A model generated the notes under the pieces. That model was not told the origin of the DNA. It worked only from the letters and a program-made list of their open reading frames with translations, and made no database searches. Of a stretch of DNA of 64,000 nt, positions 15,301-27,952 are shown piece after piece. How positions within the stretch are numbered: position 1 is the stretch's first letter; each line of letters starts with the position of its first letter. The DNA is from Metopolophium dirhodum (taxonomy: Eukaryota; Arthropoda; Insecta; Hemiptera; Aphididae): positions 22,968,241 to 23,032,240 of the forward strand of contig NC_083565.1 of the NCBI RefSeq assembly GCF_019925205.1, read 5' to 3'. The position numbers and the translations under genes were made by a program.

Positions 15301-17300
15301 TTTTGTTCCCCGCCAGCCTATTAACCAAGTTTTCGCATAATCCCTGCAACCATCGCCATTGTATACACACCATTGCATTTAATCCAGATTTCGATAATGT
15401 CCACTACCTATATATCTAGGTACTATTAAGAGTGGTTAACAATACTAATAAAACCTCTATTAAAGTATATATTATATGTATACTTTATATATTATATGCT
15501 ATACGATAAAATAGGTCTATAATCTGAATTTAAATTCAGCACAGAGTTTATAATTGTTTATTTCCACAATTTTATAATATTTTTCAAGTTGTTAGAATTA
15601 AATTCTATACAAATGATTGAATCGCAAAATAATGTACCTAAATACCTAGATAAAATCAATCATAAACCAGACAACAAAATATTACAATATGAGAATTTGA
15701 AAATCACATGTCATTGGCGGGCAATAAAATTGGTAACGCACATTCACTGCATGGTCGAAAAACGAATGAAATTGTTCGAATTTCACGGCAAAAAATTCGT
15801 CTGCCTTATGAAAAAGACACATGTACAAAAATACACACGTATCAAACATTAACCTCCGTATAACGACTGTGTTGGGTATAATATACAAGTCTTGTAATCG
15901 AGAAGACCCATTGTACGTTTGGGAAGTTGTTGTTCAGAAGGGGAAAATTGCGCTGCATTCGGTGGCGGGTGTCCGCGTTGGATAGAAATAGAATATACGC
16001 AAGGCATTTTAGTATTTTACTGTCGTCATATATAAACCTTTTGTGAGGGAAAAAGAATTACGGAAAGGCAACGGGACGGAATGAGAGGCCCGTGTGAATG
16101 AACGGTTCACCCAAAAACGTCTCCCCGATTTCACCTAAATCCATATGCGTTTATTCTTTTCCATTTCACATCGTTCCCCGATCACCGTAGCTATATTGTA
16201 ATAGATACATGTAATAGACTGGACAAAATATCATAACTATACATGCTTATAAAAACGGTACAATTTTTGTTTTCGGATGATGTACCTACCTACTCCTATA
16301 TTAGATATTTTATGATATATACACTATACACGGTATAATGCTTTATTATAATATTATGTATAATATTAATATAGTGTGATTTTCACAGATCTTTTAAAAA
16401 CCATAATTTAAAAACAATTAAGATAATAATTAATGTCAAAGCGATAAGACGATAATAGTCTGGATAATAGTCGTCTGCCAGATAACGGATACGGCGGGAT
16501 ACTTGTTCGTACCGGTCTAAACCTGTAGAGTATTTTAATAATAAACCCAATAAAATGTACCTATCTATTTATATATCTATTGCATTAATTGCAATTTGCA
16601 AACAGTCAAATTTAAAAACTCAATAAGAATAAATTGTAGCCCTCCGCAAACCACATTCCACAGTTCAAGTCTTCAAGAAATGAAATTTCTCCAATATGTT
16701 CGAGGAATAATAAAATGTTACTCTTCTACAATTAAAGCTATCCACAAATTGGTTTTGATCAATTAAATTGATTGTTTAAATTATATAAATCACAAAATTA
16801 ACATCTCCTTGCACATAGTTTACCCCCGCAGTTCGCCATATACCGTTTCAAAACAGATTACATATTAACTTTTAATTTAGTATTTTGGGCAGTCTACATA
16901 ATTTTATTTTAGTTATGGACGATTCGCGAGTATTGATTATGTTACCAAAATGTTCTTATTTAAAACAACTTATAAACAAAAATATACAATTAAGTTATTT
17001 TTCATTTCGAGTTATGCATATCGATTATCAATACCCCTCCTCTGCAATACGGTAGATCCAAGACATGATCATCTCGTTAACGGTTTTACATTTTATGTCA
17101 GGTAAAGGTAGAACGTAAAATTAATAAAACTTTGATTGAAACCATAAATAAAATTCGACTTGAATCGAACAATCTGTAAACAATCTATAATATTATATTA
17201 TATGTTTTGTACATTTTGTCGCTGTAGGGATTGGAGCAGGAATTGATAGCACACGAACCATAAAGAGTTTTTTAACAAGAATAATTTCAATTAATCGAAT
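9353..17300. other. Non-coding DNA with scattered GC-richer segments
   Basis: No convincing exon. GC-richer segments occur at about 9.45-9.95 kb (ACACGGCGTCG; CGTGGGAGCCTCGACGC), 10.45-10.68 kb, 13.5-13.8 kb (short hairpins AGTCC-TCTG-GGACT and TCCG...CGGA) and 15.9-16.15 kb (GGTGGCGGGTGTCCGCG). The ORFs crossing them are short, unrelated to known families by eye and lack splice context. Confidence 0.6.
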
Positions 17301-18470
17301 AAAACGACCACAGCGACGACCGTTTGGGAAACGGATGCGACGCGCGCACAACACTGCAGAAACATATACCCATACAATATTATATATATATATTATTATT
17401 TATTATGTATAAAGCCACTATAGCCAGATATAATATATATTATTATAGGGACACTAAACGTCCCTACGAAGTACGAACCATGTATTATAATATATTATAT
17501 TATTCTTCTCCGGTGTACTCGCACGCTGTAATCACAAACATCGGTTCCGACAATGGACCGGAGGAGGGAGGGCGCCGGACAGCTGATGCGATTGAATCTT
17601 CGACGAGAAAATAACACCTGCGGTCTTGCCCCTCCGTACTGCGTTACCTTTTATTTATTTATACATATATTTTTTTGACAAATTTTCGAGATTTTTGACC
17701 AATACGCCTGTGCCGCGGACGTGGCGGAGCAAATATAATAATACATTTAATTATAATATGTATACACACCATTGGTGATAGCACCTACCGAAACACGGAA
17801 ATATTATTAGAAGACACGAAAAAAGGACAACCGAGCACCAACGTCCGACGTGTATAATGTATATTATGTATATGTTTACAAACACGCACGTAAATATAAA
17901 CGAGAGTTATTAGTAGAACGAATGGGCCGACGTACAGGACAAAAAAATAAATAAATATATTACATAAAGCGCTCTTGGTAATGGATTTACGCGGTGGCCA
18001 TATGTGTTGCAGTTACGGCGGCAGTGGCGAGAAAACGGGAAACGACGGCGACGTATATTATATTATATTATTATTATTATTAATATTATTATTTTTCCTC
18101 TTTTTATTCTTTATCGTCATCTCTCTTCCGTTTGATAATCGCGTCAATCGAAACTTACACGACCATTGTAAAAACATCACTGCACCGTCGTCGCATCGTC
18201 GACGCGTATAAATCTGTCTTTGGTCTCATTAATGGTATGTGGCCGTGGCAAGTCGCCGGCGCGTCGCCGTAGTCATCGCCCCGGAGAATTATCGCCGCCG
18301 AAAACAATGTACCAAACACGGGCGCCGCGACGCCGCTCACCCGTCGACGTTTGGATTAGAAACGCGCACGACTTTCAAATGTAAATCATCGCCACACCGC
18401 CCCTTACGGCCCGACAAGACATTACTGCCTATAGAAGCCATCAATCAATGTGTTCACTGAGGATTTTCCG
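17300..18470. promoter_or_regulatory. CpG-rich segment, candidate promoter/first-exon or enhancer region
   Basis: GC/CpG-rich blocks (GGACCGGAGGAGGGAGGGCG; GTGCCGCGGACGTGGCGG; AGTCGCCGGCGCGTCGCCG; GGGCGCCGCGACGCCG) alternate with TTA-repeat microsatellite (about 18054-18090). Three short ORFs overlap on both strands with low-complexity, Arg-rich or Leu-rich translations, so none is called. Transcription initiation is possible but its direction cannot be read. Confidence 0.35.
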
Positions 18471-20464
18471 ACAATGGTCTTCTTTAGAATATTTTATTCT
18501 CCACGCTCCGCGAACACCGTTAACCCGATGATATATCCTGAATCCTGGATACACACATGTATATAATACATTAATAGAGTACCCGTATAGAGATGTACTG
18601 ATGTATTATAGAGATACACTTACCTACAATAAGGTGCACTTTCAACCGATTGGCTTCGAGTGGGTACGAATAAAAGCAGCTAAGGAGAGCTTTGTAAACA
18701 TTAATCATTATATTATTTAAATTGAGACGCTATAAATGCACCAAACCTGTTTAACGAAGCCATCAAAACATCGATCGTCAAACCTTTTAGGCAGTATATT
18801 TTCGAATTCCGAGTAACCACATTTTTAAATGAAAAATAAAACGTAATGTTTTTTTAGTTTAATACGAAACCAACATAAGGTACATTCTTATAATATGATA
18901 TGGGTTTATACCAATATTGCATATCATTGTCATTATTGTGGATAATTTGCGTCACAAAAAATTATATAGATTATACTATAATAATTCAGTTTGATAAATT
19001 TAAAAGTTACCTATATTATTCACAAGTGCGTCCCGCATTAAAAATAAATTAACAACTCCATAAATAACTTAATTAAAAATATTATTATTAATGTACCTAT
19101 AGACTATAGTTTAAAAAAATACTGTAGGTACCTAATTTAGTAATGATCACGATTAACGATAGTAGTATCTTAGATACTAGTAGTTAGACTAGTAGTACCA
19201 TCTTTAATCGTGGTGATAATTTACTGGTATTTTCTTAATTCATTATTAAAACTCAAAATTATTTATAACGAAATTAATACACTACCTAGTATGTACCTAG
19301 GTACCTAGGTACTTAGTTAATCAATATAATATTATTTTTTTTATACTTTGATTTGAGTACTGAAATGCTACTATACCATATACATTTAATTTAAAAATTA
19401 AACCAAACGTTATGAAAATAAATGTGTTATTTCACAATATAATGTGGCATATCAAACATAACAATCAGTAGGTTACTTACGTCTCAAATACGCCGGGACG
19501 TAAATAACCTGTAAAAAATTTAGGTAATAAAATAAAAATATCGGTATTCATGCAACAAGTTACAATAATTATATAATATTACCGGTATAAGCTTCAAATT
19601 CTATTAATTTAATGTACATTTTTTTATATCAGTATAGTATTTTATGATCTTTTTCGGGTAAATATTAAGTATAAAGTTCAAGAGTTTAACATAAATATTT
19701 GTGATTAAATAAAACGAACCATATATATATTAATAACAGTATCTTGGTATGGATACATATAATTCAAACAAAACCGAATTTGCCGACATTCAATGCCTGC
19801 TCATTTCCTCAACATAGAAACAAATATATTTTATCAACTAAGACGTTTATTACTGGAATATTCGATAACGAGTATAATATGGACCGTCGCCCGGAAGTTA
19901 TTAATAACTATAATATCTGTGCGCATTATAGGCTAAAGACACAAGCTTATTTAATTTGAATGTATACCTTATTAGTTATTCTTACTTAATAAAAATTAAA
20001 CAAGGAAAATTATAGTACCTACTTAAGTACCTATAATACTGTAAATAGCTTCAATTCCAATATAAATGCGGTCAATATTTTTGATATTTTAAGACACGTG
20101 TGTATAATAAATCCAATTACGACTCCCGACTAGATTTTCTCTTGCTATAGGTACATACCTATACACAGATTTCCAATTATCGGTAGGACATGAGAGATTT
20201 TTTTTCCACCTAATGCTGACCCGATAGATTATGATTGTTCCCCTCCTGTGCCCCCTCCGGCATATCAATAAATAATAATTTGTGTTCCAAATAACCGAGG
20301 CAATGTATGGAATTAAGTCAGGAAAAAAACCGGTCTGCCGCCGATAAATCATTAACCTCCGCACTGTGCATTTACACCTACTGTATACTATATTATATTA
20401 TGATAGGCTTTTTTTGTAGGTGCCCTGAAGGGATAGGATTTTGTATTCAATTTTGAACGCAGTC

Positions 20465-20501
20465 ATACCAGTATACCAGTATACCAGTATACCAGTATAC
20501 C
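20465..20501 (+). repeat. 8-bp tandem repeat (AGTATACC)
   Basis: Four full units plus part of a fifth, followed by a C-rich tract. The unit contains the palindrome GTATAC. Confidence 0.92.
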
Positions 20502-20548
20502 ACCCCCCTTAGCATTTATTTGGGTATATATATTATACTTGGGTTTCG

Positions 20549-20617
20549 TGTATATGTGTGTATGTGTGCGTGTATGTGTGCGTGTATGTGATTGTGTGCG
20601 CACGTGTGCGTGCGTGA
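20549..20617 (+). repeat. GT-rich (TGTGTATG/TGCG) microsatellite
   Basis: Imperfect alternating purine-pyrimidine repeat with TGTATG and TGCGTG units, able to adopt Z-DNA. The minus-strand ORF over it (His/Thr/Ala-rich) is a translation artefact. Confidence 0.85.
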
Positions 20618-21385
20618 AAGAGTGTGTTTATATTGTTCAATAATGAAAAGGAAAATCAATACACATCGTGGAGAAATATTTATAATAATATTAATGTGTT
20701 TGTTAATGAAATGTTTTATAACAAATTTTGTTCCTACAGACATAATAATATGTAGGTAATCGGTTTGTAATGAACACTAAGCACTGAAGAACTCAAGTAA
20801 GCATCAGTTTATATCGAAACCAAACTAAGCATATAGAATATAGATATACTCCAAAAATCTACAATAAAGTTATAACACGAAAATACAATTTAAGTAAATT
20901 CATAAATAAACTTAAAAGAACAACTATTTTAGAACATGATTCTCGAAACGGAAGAATTTGAAACAGTCGGAATTTAGATAACAAGTAATTTCAAATACCA
21001 AACGGATTCAATGAAAGTTTACGTAGACATTGAATATGAGCACAAAACACATTATTTAACCATTGTCAACTTTTAATGAGAATAATGGAAAAGTTTGTAC
21101 AGCTTTAGTAACAGTTTACAAACGAAATTGTAGTAGATTACATTGTACTACAAGCAATATGCCAATATAATATATATATATATACAATATTGATTATTAT
21201 ATTAATGCAATAATAATATGACGATTATAATATAATATTATACAATGTTTATATTATAATATTATATTAAACATAGCCCGTCAATAAGCGTGTTTACGGT
21301 GTCTAGCCACTCTGGCGATGGCTAAACCTGCAAATTTAAATTGACTCTTAACTAATATTTTTAAGTTTTTATGTAGTGTTGAGAA

Positions 21386-21397
21386 GGGGGGGGGGGG
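21386..21397 (+). repeat. G12 homopolymer
   Basis: Twelve consecutive G in AT-rich surroundings. Confidence 0.9.
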
Positions 21398-23279
21398 ATA
21401 AATGATTTCATACAAAGAACTGAAAGAACTCAAAAATTACTTTCGGCAAGATTTGCGAAATTGTTCTGAACACGCCTATAATAATAATATTATACGCAGT
21501 TCAACATATAACATATTAATGTAAGAAAATAATAAATTTCCGACAGTACATATAAGGTACTTCACAACACTAGTTTAATGTCGGGATCGTAAAAACATTT
21601 TGTTATGAGTTGTAATTTAAGCATGGTATATAAACTTTAACGTCATAAAAATGAAAAGTATGTAAACTTTTACAGACGTTTACTATGTGTAAGTGGGAAA
21701 CTATTATGTGACTTTCAGCTCGATCATACATTATACGCCAATAGGTTTACATACGTCATATATGTAATCATTAAAAAACAATAACAAATAACACATGTTT
21801 AAACATAGATTTAATACAAAATCAAACAGATTTTTTTTATTTAATATAAAAATATTTACAACCTGTGCTCATACGGCTCAATAAGCAAATAAGATTATTT
21901 TTTTTTAATACATAATATAATAATATGTATACCTCGATATATACATACGAGTATACATATTGATGATATACCATTAGGAGGGGGAGACTACTCAGTGATA
22001 GAACACACGTGTTTTTTATGGTGAATATATAGATAATATTATTTTAGTTCAGTAGGTCTCTGGAATATATTCTTTTTAGTCGATAGGTAGGATTTATAGG
22101 TTGTGTACTTGGAATGCTTATATAGTACGAACTTGAAATGGTTTTGTACAACCCCAAATTTGAATCGCATATACACATAACCTAACCTAACCTGCAGGAG
22201 GCGTTTGTATATTATATATAATGAGTTAAGAGCTGATTGCCGGATTAGATTTTATAACTAAGCATAGTAAATGTAATCTACTATTTAAATATGTCTTTTT
22301 GTCTTAAGGCCGGGGCTCCAAGTCTCCAAGTCAGTCTTTATGAATTCATATCAATGTATTTGACATTGAAAATTAAAAGTTGATGGACAGATTTGACTTA
22401 AAAGTTCTTATAGTTTTCTTAAAAGATTTTTCTCAGTAATGCTCATGAACGAAATGTAATAAGAATTTTTTTGTCCATTATCTATCAATTGTTGTCAATT
22501 ACTGTTTAATTATAAATTATGATCTAAGACGACGCGTGTTTCGTTTAAAAATATAATAAGGGACGAAAAGTTCACAGCCGCTAATATTAATATGTATTTG
22601 AGAACTATAACAATAAATGATTAATACGAATATTTTGTAGCCACTAGCCACCCACCGACGGGATATGTTGCCATTGTATTTTATTTATTCTTTAATATAG
22701 TTTAATTATACATTAATTAAATCGGTAATTAACATATTATAGCTACATAATAACAGTACCTATGTTAATGTGTTATATATTATACAAATAACAAATTAAA
22801 ATAATATTATTATATAAGTAGGTATAGGTATAATTGTATAAATATTATTATTGACTACAATTAATTTTTAATATTTCTGTATTTATTGATAAATAATATT
22901 AAAACTTATAAGCCATAAGAAACGTGGAAAAAAATAAAAATAAAGACAAATTATATAATATTATTATACATGTAGGTACCTAAATTACAGTAAAAATAAA
23001 GATTCTTAACCATTTACTTTATAGGCTGTTTAACTATTTAAAAACTATATACATTTAGACGGCGTGAAATATTTATATAAGTGCTATAAAAATTTGTAAA
23101 ACTAACGTACACACACGGGGGGGATTATTGTAAGATACCTATAGAAAAAAAATGGTATATATTTTTTAATAGGTACCTACATAGTTACATGGTTTCAAAA
23201 ACTTAATGATCGTCTCTATTAAAAACTTTTATAATTTCGATTTTTCATGCATTCCCGTAGAAGACATTATAGGACAATA

Positions 23280-23600
23280 ACAAACACTGCCCCGTGCGCG
23301 CACATCAAAATTACCATAGCGTTGACCATTTGGCTATGGTTGACCTCGGTCGAGGTCGAATCGACAGCGGCGGCGGTCGTATATTATAATAGTAATAATA
23401 ATAACAATAATAATAATTATTAGTCGAGGGACAGCGAAACATAATACGCTAGTAAGTCATTGGCGTAACGCGCGACAGCCGACCGTCATAGAGTGAGAGA
23501 GAGAATGACGCGAACAATATTCACATAAATCGAAAAACTCGGCAAGTACGACGAGCGGACGAAATCGTAAATTTTAACGTGCCAGCGATCCGGTATCACC
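23280..23600. promoter_or_regulatory. CpG-rich island
   Basis: Begins CCCCGTGCGCGCAC and includes an inverted word pair GACCTCG/CGAGGTC (about 23341-23357), GACAGCGGCGGCGGTCG, an AAT microsatellite (23389-23422), GTAACGCGCGACAGCCGACCG and GAGAGAGAGAATGACGCG. There is no long ORF. Together with the island 800 bp further on, it is the best promoter candidate in the first half of the window, by composition only. Confidence 0.35.
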
Positions 23601-24399
23601 CCTTCACCAGATGATATGATTTACGAATGCAAATGATAACTACTGTGATATAATACTATACGTATATGAGATACATTTTTTATAATTAGATACAGGAACA
23701 GTATTTTTTTAATATATTTTTTTATTTTTTTTACTATACCTATCGGATAATAGTGTATTGTGTCGGTGTCACGTACAACGCTAATTCGATGTTATTATTA
23801 CAACAAACAATGTTAAAGTTAAATTTGAATTTTTTTTTCCAATCTGTTAGGTATGTAACTACTGGGTTACGAGCACGTTTTTCTAAATATTTTCTGACTT
23901 TAGGAGTCATCCGTGAAAAAGCGGACATAAAAAAGACAAAACTATGCAGATAATCATAGGCCACGAAACTATGTAAATTACTATGTAAAACCCATTCATT
24001 GTGAATCAAAAAAAACCTAACAAACTGAACACCAAAAAAAACTTAATTTGTATAAAACCAAATTAAATTTATTCGTTTCAGATATCCGATGGATTTCATA
24101 GTTAATATACGTGCACGGGCACATTATCGAAAATTCGAAGTTATTAATTAAAAAGAAAAAAAAATCACAAGTAGATTAATTGATTTATAACGTCCAAAGT
24201 ATACATGCCGGTCTTATCGGACGTAAAACATCAAACTACTGCTGCACGTGTGTGAGAATAGTAATATAGCATTATAGGTGGTATAATTTAAATATATTTT
24301 TATTATCAATCGACAATCATTGACGCGTGTGAGAATAGTATAGTAGGTACCTATATCATTAAAATAATATAATAATATTATTATGTACCTGTAACGTCG

Positions 24400-25070
24400 C
24401 CGACAAATATGAACGCCAACAGCAGCATCAGCAGCACAGGCCGACCGAATTCCCGTCTCCGGGAAGTTTTCATATTTTCTCCCCTAACCTTCGCGCACTG
24501 GTGGTGGGGAGGAGACGACGAGACGACAGCGGCGGGCTGGACGCGAAAAAAGTACGTAAAACCAAAAAAAAAAAAAAAGATTGAAAATCAAATTTCAAAA
24601 CCACTACCGATCCGCTCGGCACGAGATATTGTTTATTATTCTCCGGAAGTCAATACTCGCGCGCGACGACGACACCGGAACATGTTTGGGACGATTTACG
24701 CGGACGAACGACGACGCACGCGAAACGACGGCGAGCACACGCGAAAACGTTTCCGGAAAATGTATCGGAAAAAAAAAATGGATTTAAACCACACACGGCA
24801 CACACACGCAAAACACTCGAACGACGACGAAACGGACGAACAGTACGTGCGCGACGACCGACGGGGCAACGACTGGAGGCAAGACTCCGGCAGTTCGGTG
24901 GTACACCGGTGGCCGACCGCCCGTCGGGTCCGGTATATCGCGGTTCGGTTTTTTCCGGCGAGTTTGACGGCGGCGGCGCGGTGTAGGCCGAGCAGCGCTC
25001 TCTACCGACCAGGGATGACGATTTCGGAACGTTACATATTATTATTATTATTATTATTTTTGTTATTATT
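24400..25070 (+). promoter_or_regulatory. CpG-rich island carrying a 227-codon ORF of doubtful coding status
   Basis: One + frame stays open from an ATG at 24409 to 25092. The translation is low-complexity: Ser-rich start, poly-Lys from an A15 run, then Arg/Asp/Thr/His-rich sequence from CGA/CAC repeats, ending in poly-Leu from a TTA microsatellite. No domain is recognisable. A second frame is also partly open (24581-24787), as expected when CpG-rich sequence lacks stops. I favour a non-coding 5' exon or promoter island over a protein, with perhaps a one-in-ten chance of coding. Confidence 0.35.
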
Positions 25071-26329
25071 AATCATTTTTTTCCCGTTATAGACTGAAAA
25101 ATGCAATTACGGCAATTTTTTTTTTCGATTTCGTCGAATATTAATTAATTACACGGAGAGACGGCCGACTTTTTTTACGATAAACTGACTCTATAATATA
25201 TGGTACATATAACATATTATACATATTATACTTAGGGTATGGTACCTACGCGGTTTGAATAATTTATTGTTTTTTTTAAGTGCACCCGTGACGAGATAAT
25301 CATCGAAATAAAGTAAACAAATATTTTTGGGTTACGTGAAAGGGAGGTTTTCTCGGTTACCAGGTGTATTTATACTGTTTGATGGCGTTACTATAAAATT
25401 GACAATTATAATACTACTACCATGTTTAAAAATTAATTAATTAAAGTTAATTAACACCGTGCCGATAGGTATAGTGCCTTATGAGCGACCGCATTTTATC
25501 GAGTTGGTTTGTTAATTAATACCTTACCCCTTTAGGTATACAAAATTTTATAGAAAACATATTATTGTATATTTTACATAGTTGATATTTTCATCAGAAT
25601 AAGTAAGAGCAATAGACAATACAGTGTCCTATAACAATAAATATTGACCAATAAAAATCCAACAAATAATTTATTGATATAATGATATTCAATAAATAAT
25701 TTGATTTTTTAATTTTAACTCCACAATCCACATCATCTATTCAATTGAAACTTTTCAAAATGCATATCAACTTGTTTTTGTATAATGTTGTAGTAGACTT
25801 AAACATATATAGGTCAATTGCTTTGGACTATCAATCATTCAATCATATTTGCATTTGTAAGACCTGAGTACATCGCAATTTTAGTTAATATTCATATTTA
25901 GCATGGCGTTTATCATTTATAATAATTTTATATCAACAAACAGTATAGATACGCCGGTAGTATAGGGTGTAAATAGGTCCGTTGTTTAAACAGCTTAACA
26001 TTAGACTAATTTTTTTTAGTATTTTATATTATGAGTAAAAAATAAAAATATAAGTTTGGTGAGAAAAATGACGAATCCAGTCCCAAGGATTAGTATTTAT
26101 TAAATTGCGAAAAAAATAACAAAAATTGTAAGAGGAAAAATCTTTATTTTTTATTTAAATTTCTTGCCTCAATATTTTTTCAACATTTTAACTTTTTAAA
26201 TGATTATAATAAAATTAATTACTTACCTTTATATTTTCCACATTTTTAAATCTTTGTAAAATCAACTTACTTATGAGTTAAGAGGTACCTTACACTACAT
26301 TTTCAAGTCAATGGTGTTAAAATTAAAAA

Positions 26330-26960
26330 TGTCATGCATTTATAACTAAAAAATAATTATCAACATTTCATGATTTTGACAATTTTTGTCAACATTTAAA
26401 CTTCAAACGCTTAAAATAAAACATGATGAATTATGTTTCTTTCAATATTTTGTATGTGATGCAAGAATAACTTATAATAAACTTTGTATCAGGTACGTTT
26501 TCAAGGTTTTTTTCCTACTGCAAGAAAAGCTTTAACGTTTTTAAGTATAGAAATCAAACTTAAAATGCCGAAAAAGTAATTTTAAAAATAAGCCAAAAAA
26601 TATTTTGAAAATTATATAAGTATGTCTAGAAAATGATAGAGCCTATAAATATTGTTACAATTCAAGTTACTGCGGTTATTCATTTTTGAATTAATTCTAA
26701 ATCTAAATCGATTTTATTGAAAATTGCAGGTTTTGCTTAAGTATTACCGGTTTCCGTAATTTTTAGTTTTTCCCGTTTATTTTGACTAGGAATTAAATCC
26801 AAAAGTACCAACAAAGTAGATCCAATTTTCAACAAGAAACCACCATCAATATTTAAAATTGAAGCAATTTTTTCGTTTTAAAAAGTGTCGACCGGCACCA
26901 AAATAAACGCACATTGTAGAACCAATACTTTCATCGCTCCGCTCAGAATCTAAAATACCT
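26330..26960 (+). repeat. Related dispersed repeat, copy C
   Basis: Shares short words with copies A and B (AAACTTCAAACGCTTAAAATAAA near 26398-26420, TGACAATTTTTGTCAACAT, GGTTATTCATTTTTGAATTA). It ends in TCATCGCTCCGCTCAGAATC (26931-26950) followed by TAAAAT. A similar terminus, GGTTGGCTCAGAATCTAAAA, occurs at about 53953, and its reverse complement TTTTAGATTCTCAGC at about 43522. The AGAATCTAAAA end may therefore mark one boundary of this family. Divergence is high and the boundaries are uncertain. Confidence 0.45.
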
Positions 26961-27930
26961 AATAAAAATAAAATATAATACTAATAAAATCTAAAATTAT
27001 TTTAACTTTGTATCAGTAATAAATCATTATAATTTGATTATCCGCTTATAGTTACTGAATAAAACTCTTAAATGAGTCAATAAATCTATTAATGCAGGTC
27101 TTTTAGATACCTAATCTAAAATATATTATTAGATGATAAGATTAAGTTAACTAATACAATATTATCTATATTAACTACCTATAATATATAACCTATTTTA
27201 GTTACGTTAGAAAATGGATAGTAATCTAATTTTATTTTCTAGTTTATATAAATAGAGTAAAATATTTTTTCGTAATATTATTACCTATATTATCATTATT
27301 TATATTTGTTGATTAGTAGGTACCTAGGTTTATAATAATTTATAATTAGGTATATGTTTAATATGTAGAAATGTATAATTATAATATGTCATATTATGAA
27401 AAATAATAAAATAATATAATAGTATTTACTTTCTTAATCTTATCATTATTTTTGTTCGTTAGCATGGTTTTATATATTATTATCTTCAGCCGCAGTCGTT
27501 GGTTTGATTGGTTTTCACCTATAAAAATGTTGTAACCAACTTCCTATTCCTAGAAAAAATATTAAAAACAATTTTACAATATTTGCAATTCAATAAAAAT
27601 ATTTTTTTAATATTAAATGTTCTTTAAATATATTTTATAAAAATATATAAATATTTAAATGTATGCTAATAATTTTCTAGTTGATTTCAAAAATAAAATA
27701 ATAAAATATTACAAAGCTAATAACATTATTATGTCAACATATTCTGCTTTTGTAGCCGAGTTTTATGAAAATAAATAAAATACTTCAAAAATGTTTATCA
27801 ACATTTATGTATTTTAATTAAACAGCAATTAAGTATTTTGAGTTAATTTCTGACGGCTATAAATAATAAATAAATATTTAACATAATTTAAGTATTTTGT
27901 GCATACCTAATTACAAGAAAATATAAATTA

Positions 27931-27952
27931 TTATATATATATATATATATAT
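27931..27952 (+). repeat. (TA)n microsatellite
   Basis: Eleven TA units. Confidence 0.92.

Larger units (their letters stand above)
18471..23280. other. AT-rich non-coding DNA with microsatellites
   Basis: No gene supported. Contents are an imperfect hairpin at 19146-19217, an 8-bp tandem repeat at 20465-20501, a GT-rich microsatellite at about 20549-20617, a G12 run at 21386-21397, and three AACCT units at 22179-22193. Confidence 0.7.

Noticed and set aside
15589..15888. Overlapping ORFs of 87 (+) and 68 (-) codons
   Set aside because: No family resemblance and unremarkable length for the surrounding composition.
22179..22193. Three AACCT units resembling the insect TTAGG telomere repeat
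   Set aside because: Only 15 bp; short runs like this arise by chance and give no sign of a telomere or interstitial array.
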